From the NCBI GenBank assembly GCA_964019425.1, contig OZ025798.1, forward strand, positions 1,240,001-1,304,000: DNA of 64,000 nt. The letters run 5' to 3'. How positions within the stretch are numbered: the first letter of the stretch is position 1; the number at the start of each line of letters is the position of its first letter. This document shows positions 52,812 to 63,600 of this stretch, piece by piece. Both the position numbers and the translations under genes were made by a program. The notes under the pieces were generated by a model that did no database searches, had not been told where the DNA came from, and saw only the letters and a program-made list of their open reading frames with translations. Origin of the DNA: Flectonema sp. DT1601 (Eukaryota > Euglenozoa > Diplonemea > Diplonemida > Diplonemidae).

Positions 52812-53946
52812 ATAAAACAAATGTTGGGAATGGCTGGAGAAGCCAAGTAGTCATTTTAATAATCTTTTCCATTGATAAGAACATAACGGAGTGTCGTTGA
52901 CAAAATATTTTAAACTGGTCTGAACCTTTCGGACCTGATCTTAACTAGTCTGCAGTGTGCTATTCAAAAGAGTTGCTATCCGTTTCCTGCTGACAGTTTG
53001 ATTACCTGTTTGAGTGTTCAGTCGTATCGAAGTCCCATATTTGTTACTTTTTAAAATTTAAAAGATTCTTAAATAAGGCTCAATTTGTGTGATACAATAC
53101 CTGACAAGTGGAACCATTCAGAAGTACCTGTTTGGTTAGAGTTAATCCTCTCCTTCTTCTGAGAATTCTTTTCTCGGGTCCCTTTTGTTTGTCCCCATAT
53201 GCTTCCCTTTTTCTTTATTTTACTTTCTTAGTTAACTTTGGATACGACAGGCTCCACCACCCACCACGTTCGTGTAGTACATATGAAGAAAGAATTCATA
53301 ATAGAGGATGGAATACTTTTAAAATTAATAAAACAGAACTACCTTCTGTATTGGTGGTGGGCTCTCTTATATTAAAGTACTACTTGAACTTGGTTAGTAG
53401 TCAATGCGCGTCAACTCTCTATCTCGATAGCGTGTCACTGGTTCTTTCATTTTTGTCTTCAGTCAGACGCTTTCGGCAACTGCGATCAGTTCTGACTCTC
53501 ATGTCCTTTCGGTGAACTTGTTGCTCGTTATTCACTCTCGGGAGTACCTCCCTTGTGTTGGCTACCTGACAGGTTGCCTTCACAAGATTGGAATTACAAC
53601 TTATTGAAGAAACAACAACGAGGATTATATGAGAATTAGACTATAAATACAAAATAACAGCAGCCCGCTCGCTGTTTTGTTTTGCGCCACCCACCTGTTC
53701 TTCGTTCATATATTCGTTTCACTCATTTGGGAACCAACCATTCCCTTCTTTTTTATTTTCTTTGTTTCTTTTTCTATTGGAAGAAAGCTCTTCCCTGTGA
53801 GGTCATTTCTATTTATTTATAACAGCCTGAGGAAGATGACTTAGAGGGTGCATGGCCGATACTACTCACAGTGTCTACTGGATAATCTGATTGTATTAAT
53901 TTATGGATGTGGTGGTGATTGTTATTTGTTTTCAAGTCCTCACAAT
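52812..53946 (+). other. Intergenic gap
   Basis: About 1.1 kb. An open frame of 135 codons (53108-53515) is rich in Leu, Ser and Phe, lacks a normal ATG and acceptor, and is not accepted as a gene. Before the next gene, TTATTTGTTTTCAAG (AG 53935-53936) is the best leader acceptor. Confidence 0.5.
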
Positions 53947-55416
53947 ATGAATTGGAGAGAAAAGGGAAACCTCGCTGTTCGCGACCAAAAGTACGAAGAG
54001 GCTATAAAATGTTATGAGCAAGCATTAGGTGGAGAGGACGAGAGTGTTGTGTACTGCAATCTGTCATTCTCATACTTGAAAATGGAATCCCCTGCGAAGG
54101 CTGCAGAGATGGCAAATCGTTCTATTGCGGTAGACTCGGGAAACGGAAAAGCATTTTATCGAAAAGCTCAGGCGCTGTCCTCATCAATAACCAGCAGAGA
54201 GGTAGTTGACGGATGCAGATCAGAATTTCAGAAGCTGCTGGCTGCTCAAAACAATTTTAAAAAATGTGTCGAATTGGGAATTCGCGAAGCTATTGTTCGA
54301 CAGTCACTCGACGAAGTGCGGAAAGCGATCTTTCGAAACGCTGTCAGGGGACCAGTTGAAATCGGAACAACAAATATTCACAACATCGGAATGGTTGCAG
54401 TTCGAGATATCGAAGCTGGAGAAGTTCTGCTGGAAGACAACCCGATCGCTTTTTCAAAATGTCTGCAATGGCAAGAAGCAGCAAAGGACGTCGTCTCGCA
54501 ATGTCGGAAACTCGATTCTCAAACTGTAGAATGGGCTCTCGACCTTCACGAAGAAGCTGGTGATGCCAAATCAGTTGAAGAGAAACTGTTTTGTATTTGG
54601 GATTCAAATGGCCACTCAGTCGGGGAAATCGACTTTCGATTCGAAGAACAGGACAAAGTAGGCGCCGCACTATTCCTATCTGGAAGTAGAATTAACCACA
54701 GTTGTTACCCAAATGCCGTTCAGAGTTTTTGCAACAAGACAGCTCGAATTCGAATAATGAGCCTGCGGTCAATAAAAAAGGGAGAAGAGGTCACAATAAC
54801 GTACTGCCCACTACATATGAATAAGTCTGGACGTGTGAAAAGATTGAAATTTGAATGCAGCTGCGAGAGATGCGAAAGAGAACAAGTGACTGACGACGAT
54901 GAAAAGATAAATTTTGAAAAGCGATACAGCGAACTATCCGACAGATCTGTCGAATCGCAAGAGAAGAAGAATCCGAATTTAAGAGATGAGATTGCAGAGC
55001 TGAGTAAACAACTTGAGGAAGACGCTCTTCAAGTATTGGGAGAAGACAACGACACTACTTTTATGATTACTCTCTTGAGATGTAAATTATGGGCGGAGAG
55101 AAAGGGAGCTCTTCCATCTCTTGAACGACTTCAACAATACATCACTCGCCATATGCCTCCTAATTGGCCGATTTTAATATCCACAAATATGTACATCGCT
55201 ATTCACAAAGCCAACTATACTGACACAGCTGATGAAGAGATTCTTCAGCACATCAACACTGCCTTCACAATTCACCGGAGGACACTTGGTAAGACACTCG
55301 GAGGGAGTGGTAATGAGATTTCATTCTTTTGGAATCGCTATCGGGAGGAGCTCATTGGGTTGGACATCACTTCACTCGAAAGGGCGAATATGTTATTCGC
55401 GCAATGTATGAATTAG
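53947..55416 (+). CDS. TPR and SET-domain (SMYD-like) protein methyltransferase
   Basis: 489 residues, single exon. Residues 1-115 hold tetratricopeptide repeats (MNWREKGNLAVRDQKYEEAIKCYEQAL; VVYCNLSFSYLKM; GKAFYRKAQAL). A split SET domain follows: the strand NIHNIGMVAVRDIEAGEVLLEDNP, an insert lacking an obvious MYND zinc finger, then SRINHSCYPNA (about residue 246) and KKGEEVTITYC, and the post-SET cysteines in FECSCERCERE. These are the SAM- and lysine-binding elements of SMYD/SET lysine methyltransferases. N-terminal TPRs suggest binding of HSP90-type partners. ATG 53947 is the first in frame; an upstream ATG at 53836 lies before the proposed acceptor. Confidence 0.85.
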   Translation: MNWREKGNLAVRDQKYEEAIKCYEQALGGEDESVVYCNLSFSYLKMESPAKAAEMANRSIAVDSGNGKAFYRKAQALSSSITSREVVDGCRSEFQKLLAAQNNFKKCVELGIREAIVRQSLDEVRKAIFRNAVRGPVEIGTTNIHNIGMVAVRDIEAGEVLLEDNPIAFSKCLQWQEAAKDVVSQCRKLDSQTVEWALDLHEEAGDAKSVEEKLFCIWDSNGHSVGEIDFRFEEQDKVGAALFLSGSRINHSCYPNAVQSFCNKTARIRIMSLRSIKKGEEVTITYCPLHMNKSGRVKRLKFECSCERCEREQVTDDDEKINFEKRYSELSDRSVESQEKKNPNLRDEIAELSKQLEEDALQVLGEDNDTTFMITLLRCKLWAERKGALPSLERLQQYITRHMPPNWPILISTNMYIAIHKANYTDTADEEILQHINTAFTIHRRTLGKTLGGSGNEISFFWNRYREELIGLDITSLERANMLFAQCMN

Positions 55417-55558
55417 AACAATAGCAACACTGTTGATGAAAAGAGTTAAGAAGTTGACTCTTTTCCTTATTACTGATTAGATTTAATTGTGGACTCCGTT
55501 AGTTCTTCTAATTCAAATATTTCACTTTGCAGGTTATGAAATAATTGAATTACAATAA

Positions 55559-56926
55559 ATGGATTTCAGCACCGATCGGATCACCGAGGAATACGCATCG
55601 TCACTAAACGGACAGAACTTGGATGCGATCGCAAATATTCTCTCAAAGGACGTGACTCTCAGCGGGATTCACACAGCAGGTGGTCGTACGAGTGTATTAA
55701 AACAGCTGCTAAAAGTATTCAAATGGTGCTCACCTATCGAATTGGATGTAAAGATTCAAGAAAAGGGAAAGACTGACAAACAAGCAGTCGTGAAATGGGG
55801 AAACAAGGGTGTTGAATTAACCGACACCATAACAATTGTCGATAGCAATAAAGTTGAAAACATCCACAGACAGGTACTCGATACTAAATCCTCAGGTAGT
55901 GGTGCTGCAGCTACTGCTATTCAACAATTACTATCGCTGGGTATTTCATTTAGTGATACCACTTCAACGTCTGTCCTTAACAGTCCGAGAAAGAAACTGG
56001 ATGCTGGTTCGCACGTAAAGAAACCTGTTCTCGACTTCTCCTTTAAAGAGGTTTGTTTTTCTTGTTTTAATTTAAACAATACCAGAGTGGTGTTAGAGAG
56101 TTGAGTGAGTTTTGTTTTCAAAACATAATAAGGATTCTCATCATAACAATAATCATTCGACAACAAACAGATTAGTCATCCAAAACAACTTCTTTCAATG
56201 GAACCAAGAAATGGAATTCGATACAAACCTTCTCAAATACGAAAGACTGTCGTTAGAACTACTGCAGAAGTGAAATCTGAACCAGATCCATTTTTACACA
56301 AAGAAGAAGAGACAATTGTTATTCGAGTCAAAACTAAAGATCAGGAAGCTGCTTACACGTGGGATCGAAGTGACGCAAATAATCTTATTGACGACCCAGT
56401 GAAGACGGAAGAACTCTCTCTCACACAAACCTCAAGTGGAAAAGGACCAGTTCAGAAGTTTAATACGAACAGCGTTAAGTTGAGTAATAATCAACTTCAA
56501 GACGTGTCGTTACTTCCAAAGTGTTTACGACTGTTATTACATCACAGCATGCTTAACTTAAGTTGGATTGACTTGTCTTGTAATAATATCGATTCCATTC
56601 CTTCTGATTTTGATGACTTCCCACTTCAGGTTTTGTACCTTCATTCGAATAACATTTCTTCTTTTGAAGAAGTTAAGAAACTCGCTGGTATCACAACACT
56701 CCATTCGCTCACTCTTTGGAATAATCCACTTGAGAATAAGGCTGGAGGTAACTATAAGATGCATTGCCTTAATATATTGTGTTCGAGGTTTACTGGACGT
56801 ACTTCACTTCGTAAGTTAGACCACGTCGTCATATCGAAAGCTGATTCGCAGAATTGTAAAATGTTTCGCGAGTTTACTGTCATCGCTTCGGAAAATAATA
56901 AAATGAGAAGCCGCGCTGTACTTTAA
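55559..56926 (+). CDS. NTF2-like domain fused to LRRC51-like leucine-rich repeats
   Basis: Exons 55559-56050 and 56171-56926 give 415 residues. The first 110 residues have the helix/curved-sheet pattern of an NTF2/SnoaL-like fold (RITEEYASSLNGQNLDAIANIL, then VKIQEKG..KQAVVKWGNKGVEL and TDTITIVDSNKVENIHRQVL). The second exon encodes SVKLSNNQLQDVSLLP, WIDLSCNNIDSIPSDF, LQVLYLHSNNISSFEEVKKL, LHSLTLWNNPLENKAGGNY and SLRKLDHVVISKADSQ. This order matches the LRRC51 (LRTOMT) family, common in organisms with cilia. The intron joining them has GTTTGT and ACAAACAG ends and keeps frame, so one fused product is predicted. AG 55531-55532 follows TTTCACTTTG. Confidence 0.75.
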
Positions 56927-57186
56927 TAAATTATTTACACAGAATTTTCATAACTTTTTCTTACTTACTCGAGACACTTACTCACTGCTGGAGTATTTGT
57001 GTTTTAAGCAGCGGAACTTGTACTTCTTGCTGTTGATGTGTAGGATTCTTATTGTAAGCAGTTCGTACCTTCGCACACCGTAAGTTGTTTTCTAACTTCT
57101 GAGGATGTGACTATTGAACAGAATGTTGTTTGCGTATTTTTATTTTCGTTTCTTTTCAGTTCATCAAAAGACAAAAACCAAATAAA

Positions 57187-58274
57187 ATGAGAGCGGCACT
57201 TTCTGATTGCACCAACACCTACGGTGACCGTAATGTTAGTTTTAATAAACATACGGCCGTCGAGACTACGTCAATGCCGTCCTCTCCGATGGTGATGAAT
57301 TCCTCACCTTCGTTTGGATCCTCACCAACGGTTGGAACTTCTCCAAATGCTTACCGTCATGACCCGTACTCAATGCAGCAGCTTACTCCTCAACCGAGTT
57401 TTGAGTCCTACAGCCCACAGTCTGAATACCAGGTGTGTTTCTTAAATAATAGACCGCGGACTGTAAACGTAGTAGTTTGTTGTTTTCCTTATGACAACAC
57501 AACAATAACATGTTAGGATTTGTGACGTTCCTTAAATCAACCAAAAACAGGCACCACACCAGGCTCACCAGCAGTACTCGCCGCAAAGCATTCCGCGATG
57601 GAACTCTTCCCCGCAGCAGGTATCAGACTACAACCAGCAAGCATCAAACCCAACACGTACTGGTGTCGAGGGAATGGTTACAGTGGCGTTTAAGTATGTT
57701 GTCATGTCCAACGTTTCTTGTGGAGAAGGTCTTTTGTGTCTTACCTAGAAGATGCTTGTCTAGAATTGCCTACGGTGTCAAAAACAACAAAAACAGGTAC
57801 GGCAGAACAGAATGCTTTGGTAGCGACTTCGAAGTAAAAGACGGCGACTACATTTTAGTTGGAGGTGATCGCGGTATAGATCTTGGGCGGGTTATCTCCT
57901 GGTCAAGTGAAACTCCAGACGCTCAGCACAGAACAAAGAAAGTGATCAGATTCGCTAACGAGGAGGATTTACATCTTTACTTTAATGTCATTCCGGAAAA
58001 GGAAAGATCGGTTGCTGTTGAAGCGAACGAAGTAGTTGCGAGGTACGGGATGAGGATGTCAGTTGTCCACGCAGAGTTTCAATTTGATATGAACAAAGTA
58101 ACTCTTCACTACAGCAGTACAGAACCAAGAATTGATTGGAGACCTGCTCTTGCTCAGCTGTACAGAAAGTTCCAGTGCCGACTTTGGTTTGCTCCTTACA
58201 ACCCGCAGGCAACCCCAGACGCTAACCTTCCACTTCCATCTCCTCATACTCCGCAGCAAGTTACTCAGCAGTAG
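57187..58274 (+). CDS. PSP1-domain protein
   Basis: Exons 57187-57432, 57551-57693 and 57797-58274 give 288 residues. The first 115 residues are disordered (Ser/Pro/Gln-rich, with SSPMVMNSSPSFGSSP). The C-terminal half is a PSP1 domain, beginning near VTVAFKYGRTECFGSDFEV and containing VKDGDYILVGGDRGIDLGRVI and KVTLHYSSTEPRIDWRPALAQLYRKF-type sequence in two blocks. The domain is shared by bacterial YaaT/RicT-like proteins and by numerous kinetoplastid proteins, some of them linked to RNA. The small exons were fixed by frame. AG 57158-57159 (GTTTCTTTTCAG) lies 27 bases before the ATG. Confidence 0.85.
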
Positions 58275-58883
58275 AAGAGTTGGAGTTCTTTTTTTGAATT
58301 AGCTTCGTTCGAATTTCTACTTTCGAATACAATTCGTGGCTGATTAATTTTTTTAAACCCTTCGGGAACTATTAATACATTCTCTATTTAACCGACTTCT
58401 ACAAACACACAAACAGACCTTATTATAAACCCTCCCTCTCCCTAGAGTCCCAACCCATCCCGTCCCTCTGTGACCCACTTAGATTTTTCGATTTTGTCTC
58501 TTTACGACACTCGCTTTGTTCTCCATTGGTCTTGTCGAGTTGTTTTTTTGTTCTTTTCTTTTCTAAAATTTGAAAGAAATCAAAGCAAGGGATGTACCGA
58601 AAGCAGTTGTCTGCAGTGTGCTCGTGAACTTTATTATGAATGTGTGCCACAGGAGTTTACTGCGGCTCAATTTTAAGAGAGGTGAGTCTTTAGTGAATAA
58701 GTAAATCCAAATAATCAGACTTAACAAAAAGAGATGGGTGTGCCTAGTTACACCTGTTGGTATTTTATAAGTGATTACTTCATACTATTCTGAATTCTTC
58801 TCAAAAGACTATCAAAACTATTTTTAGTTCACTTCTGGCGGAAGATGCTCTCGGGATCCTTTCACTCCTTTCCCTCTCTTTGC

Positions 58884-59300
58884 TTATGAACATATTTTAC
58901 TCATGGGTAATGAAGAGTTATTTCTTGCACTGGTATACTTGCTTTTAGTAATTGTTGTTTTCTTTTTACTTTTTACTTTTTCATTGTCCTTTTCCCTATT
59001 CCATTTCCCCCTCTTTTCCTTTTTGCGTATAATTGTCGCGTAGTCAACACGTGATAAGCTCTTGTTAGTTTGAAGGCACTGATTGCGTCTGTTGCACTTT
59101 TCGGGAGGGAACTGCTGCACTGTCTGAACAAACAGTTTCCTCTTAGGAGGGTAGGAAATCGCAGAAGTCACTTTTGGGTGCTTTTGAATTATAATAGAAA
59201 CTGACGAGTTGTGTCCTTTTTGCAACATATTGCTCGCGAGAGCTTCTTTAGAAAGATCAACCTGACTGAGCAGACTGTTCATGGAAATGGAAATGTTCAT
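58884..59300 (-). CDS. Doubtful minus-strand ORF, 138 residues
   Basis: The only minus-strand frame that starts with ATG, is not a shadow of another gene and exceeds 130 codons. It is Ser/Lys-rich (MNISISMNSLLSQVDLSKEA ... KEKRGKWNREKDNEK) with no recognised domain. A possible acceptor, GTCCACAG, lies about 16 bases upstream on that strand. It may be chance, and would be the sole gene running against the others. Confidence 0.15.
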   Translation of the reverse strand: MNISISMNSLLSQVDLSKEALASNMLQKGHNSSVSIIIQKHPKVTSAISYPPKRKLFVQTVQQFPPEKCNRRNQCLQTNKSLSRVDYATIIRKKEKRGKWNREKDNEKVKSKKKTTITKSKYTSARNNSSLPMSKICS

Positions 59301-59615
59301 TAGTTATGTTGTCAACTGTGGACTCAACTTGGAGGTTTCTACTTACATTTGTTTCTCTTTTTCTCTCCCCCAGGTCCCCTCCCTTCCTCGAAGAGAATAC
59401 TCGCCCACAAGTAAAAAGAAAAAAATAGTACCAACGAAATGAAAGAATGAGAATCCCCTGACCGACTTCACAGAAAGTTTGTAAATTAGCCGTCGAATAC
59501 TTCAGTTAATCCTTCTTCTATTCATACTTGCCTCTTGAGTTTCAAATTTCTATGAAACGCTACTTCAGTCCTGCGATTGCTAAGTAATAATACCCTTCTG
59601 TTCTGTCCCTGCCGG

Positions 59616-59640
59616 CAGATTTAAAAATATTTTAAATCTG
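59616..59640. repeat. Perfect 11-bp inverted repeat with 3-base spacer
   Basis: CAGATTTAAAA and its exact reverse complement, separated by ATA. It may form a small hairpin or a protein-binding palindrome in the long gap; function unknown. Confidence 0.85.
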
Positions 59641-60635
59641 ACAAACTGGATCGACAGAAATAAAAACAAGCAGCTCAGCCGTGTTTCATGCGCCTTTGAG
59701 CGAGTCATTCGGTGTGTGTGTTGCTGAGTGGCGATGTGAAGCTCTCATTGGGCCCGTTTGCCGACATGGCTTTGCTGCAAGTAATGAAAAGAAATAAAAA
59801 ATAATGTTGTGTTTGTGTTTATATCTCAAATACACTCAGTGTACTCACCGATCGAACGAAAAAGTTTTTAAGGAGAAATCTACCCAGCGATGGTACATTT
59901 GTGTTGTTGACAATTAATGAAATGTACGAAAGGCGCTTCAAGTTCGATTTTTTAAAAAAATAGTAAAGTGAGATTTTTTCATAGCAAACAGCAGCCAAGC
60001 TTTTGAAAAAAAAAAAATTATTTTGTAGTTTGTTATCCAAATAAAAAAAAAAAAAAAAAAAATGGGAAAAAAAAAAAAAAAAAGAAAAAAGAGTCTACTC
60101 TTAGCGGAGTAGTAGTTGTAACAAATAAATAAAATAAAATAAAAAGAAATGTTGTAAAAACAATGATAAATGAAAAGAATTTTGTGCAGAGTCGCCTAAT
60201 AAGTGAAACAACTCGAAATTATTTTTTTACCTGTAGCGGCGTTATATTATTCTTTTCTATTTCATTGTGTGGGAGCCAATTATGTTGGCCTTAATAGAAT
60301 GCAAAAAAAAAAAAAAAAAAAAGAAAAGAAAAAAGGAATAAAAAATAAAGACAATAACAATAAAATAAAAAAGGTTCCTGTTTTACATTTTTAACTCCTC
60401 CCTTCCATTCCCCAAATGTTATTAAAACTTTTTTTGAAGTGAAAAACGGTCGTCCCTCCCCTCCATCAAACATACCTCACTTAGAGTCCTCGTGAAGTGA
60501 TTTTATTGTGCCGCTCTCTTATTCATTCTTCTTCAGAATAGTAATAGATAATTAGTAGTAAAGTTAAGAAAGATTACCTCAAGTGAGTAGCGTCAAATTC
60601 GTTCAGTTAAAAATATTATTTTTCTCACCCAGAAA

Positions 60636-63600
60636 ATGGAGGGTTGGGACTTATTGCGAGAAGAGCAACCGCCAAAAACACTCGCCAACAAAGAATATGT
60701 GTCACAAGTTGCGTATGACGGGGATCACATTACTGCTCGTGGAGTCATTCTGATTGGTGTGACGGAGTTTGACAGCCCGCAAATTCAAAACTTGCCAACT
60801 CCTCTTCGTGATGTTCAACTTCTAGAAGAACGGTTTCGCAGGTACAACATTGACCACATTACTGTTTTGAATTCAGCGCAACGAGACAGAATTAGAAAGC
60901 CGACGGCCGAAAACATCGTTCGAGCCATCAGAGAAATGCGCCTGCAACTCGGCACAGGCGGAGTTCTTCACGTGGTGATTAGCACTCACGGGATTGTTGA
61001 AGATGGTTCGCTCCGTCTTATTCCTTCAGACTTTGATCCGTACACCAGAACTAACAGTCTTCACGTCGATGATATTTCTCAACTCATATGTCCCGCCTCT
61101 GGGGGTAGAGGAGTTCTCACTGTCGACTACAGCAGTCATTACATAGAAACGATGAGATCTTTTAATGATATTGATGTGGTATGAGTTATTTATTTATTAT
61201 TGTTGTCTAGCGGAACTTATTTATTAAAACACTATAACAAACAGGATCGGCCTGTGCCGCTACCGAAGCCGCTTCCTGGCTACGCATTTATGTGCAGCCC
61301 TCCTCGTATGACGGCATCGTTTTGCGCGAAATTTGCCTCCATGCTCGATGAGCTCATTGAGAGGAGACTTCCAATTTGCCCAAATTCAGTTTTTGCGATT
61401 TTTAAGAGACACGCTCAGAGATGGTTCGGATCTCCTTCTGTGTTGATGATTTTACTTTCTGACAAAGCACCTGAAGCACCGAGTGGTAAGATTCCTCTCT
61501 TTGACTGGAGTTACGTGTTGACATCTGACAGGTCAGTAACGTACACAATAAATATCAGTCAGTCTGTATCTCAGAATGCACCTCTCCCTGACCCAAAGTC
61601 ACTTTGCCAGCAGTTAAAACAACGAGTCCTGCCGATGAAGATCCAGCATCTTGTAACGGAAGACCAGCGTCGTTTTATTATTAAAATTAGTGGCGGGCAA
61701 CCTTCCAGAGGACCGAGAGAAGACAAAAATTATTTTTCTCGAGAAATAGCAGCGATCTGTGACGAACTTCGCCTACCACGAGTATCAGTTGTAAAGGCCT
61801 GGTTTGGTAAGATTATTTGCAGCACTTCAGTCTCTGGTTTCGAATCTGCGTTTCGCGCGTTCAATACTTTTCGAACACTCAAATGCTCAACGACTGCCGA
61901 CCCTCCAAATGTTGATTACGTAGGATTGTTGTGCAGAGCTGAGATTACGTCTTCTTATAACGCCCACCTTCAAATGGATGAATGCTGCAGAAAGAGATTA
62001 ATGGAACCACAAACAGGTTTAATTATTGAAGAGTTGGGTTTCGATCAGCAAGCAGCCCAACAACCTGTTCTGCAGGAGTTTCACAATTCGGATGAAGCAC
62101 TTCCTTATCAAAGACCTCAAACACCACCAGCAGCACAAGTTTCTGAGTGGGCAATCAACAGCATTCCTCCTCCAGCTTCCCCGTCTGACGAGGGCTCTCC
62201 GATGTTGACAAACGTTAGCCTCCAGCCGTGGGGTGGCCCGCATGCGGTACCGCAGCCGAATTCCAACAAACAGTCGCTTCGAAATTATCCAAAAGATCTT
62301 TCACCTGAACTGGAGAAGCTCCAGGCGGCCCTCAACTTAGAGCGCTCAGAACGTATCAATGCCGTTGACTCACTTCAAAATCAAATAAATAATTCGATGG
62401 CCAGCAGTCGAGTTGGAAATAATCTCGAGAATCAGATGATGCAAAGTACTATTTCACAATTAATAGCTGGACAGGAATCCATGAATTCAAAGTTTAAGCA
62501 ACTTGATGACAGATACCGAGAACTTGACAGTAAATATCAACAAGAGAAAGAAGAAGTTAAAGAGCTGAAGGAACGACAACAAACCATGTCGAAGAGTCCA
62601 ACTCGAGGTGGGGCCTGTCTTGAGATCTCAAATGATGATTGGCTGAACTATCAAGATCAGTTAACTCTTTTACAGGTTTGTTTTCAATAATAATTAAATA
62701 AAAGTTTAATTTATTGAAGTTGTTTTCAAAGAGATCCGATCTAACAAACAAACAAACAAACAGGTCCAGTTGAAGGACGTGCAGAGTTCCCTTCCATCTC
62801 ACAGTAGTTCGAGACATGCGGAGGTTTGTTGTTATCTTTTTATTTAATTACTTCACAGTGAGGTCAATAATATCAGTGAGAAGGTGAGAAGGTATAATAA
62901 TGGCATACTAGAATACTAGAATACTAATACCGACTAGTACCGGGTATTATTTATAAATTAACAACCACAAACAGGTACCTCCGAAAGGAATTTCAACACC
63001 AAAAGCAAAGGCTGCCCCATCAGCTGCCACCCTCCAACTGGAACGTCAGCTACAAGAACAGAAGGCAACCGTCGAGAGGCTGTCGAATGATCTAATGTCC
63101 CTCCAGCAACAGTTTGTTATTTCTTCACAACCACATCAAATGCTTCGATTTGATGGAGTGCCGACCCCATCTGTTGATGATGTTCGTACACTACGTCAAC
63201 GAGTTGAGAGAATGGAGTCCGTCGATGATGCCGCAGAAAGATCTCACATCGGAGCGAAGATCGATCATTTGCAAAGTGTTGTCGACAAACTTGTCAATTC
63301 GAACTCTCGTTCTACTGACGGAGATATTCGAAAACTTTATAATGATATGATGCTAGACGATATCGATGCACAACTACAGGGAAGAATTCCTTCCCAGAGT
63401 GGTGACCTGAAGGGAGGAGTCTTCACTCCTCAATTTGGAGCTCCTGTTTACTTACCTGCTGGACTTAAAAACTCAATTCAAAGTTTAGTTGGTGGAATGA
63501 TAAGCCCCGTCAAGGAACAAATTGAGAGATGGGCATCGGGACAGATCGGAACTCAAAGAGAGCAGCTGTCGGCGTTAAACGCGGCAACTGCTGAACAACT

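Larger units (their letters stand above)
58275..60635 (+). other. Longest intergenic gap (2.4 kb)
   Basis: No + strand gene supported. Contents are several long A runs (near 60044, 60068 and 60303), a 25-base palindrome at 59616-59640 and a 138-codon minus-strand ORF (58884-59300). The leader acceptor TTTTTCTCACCCAG ends at 60632, only three bases before the next ATG. Confidence 0.5.

Noticed and set aside
53108-53515. 135-codon + strand frame upstream of the SET-domain gene
   Set aside because: It lacks an ATG at its start and a convincing acceptor, and its Leu/Phe/Ser-rich composition suits AT-rich gap sequence.
58275-60635. tRNA or other small RNA genes in the long gaps
   Set aside because: No B-box-like GGTTCGAATCC sequence or cloverleaf could be found by eye here or in the other gaps.
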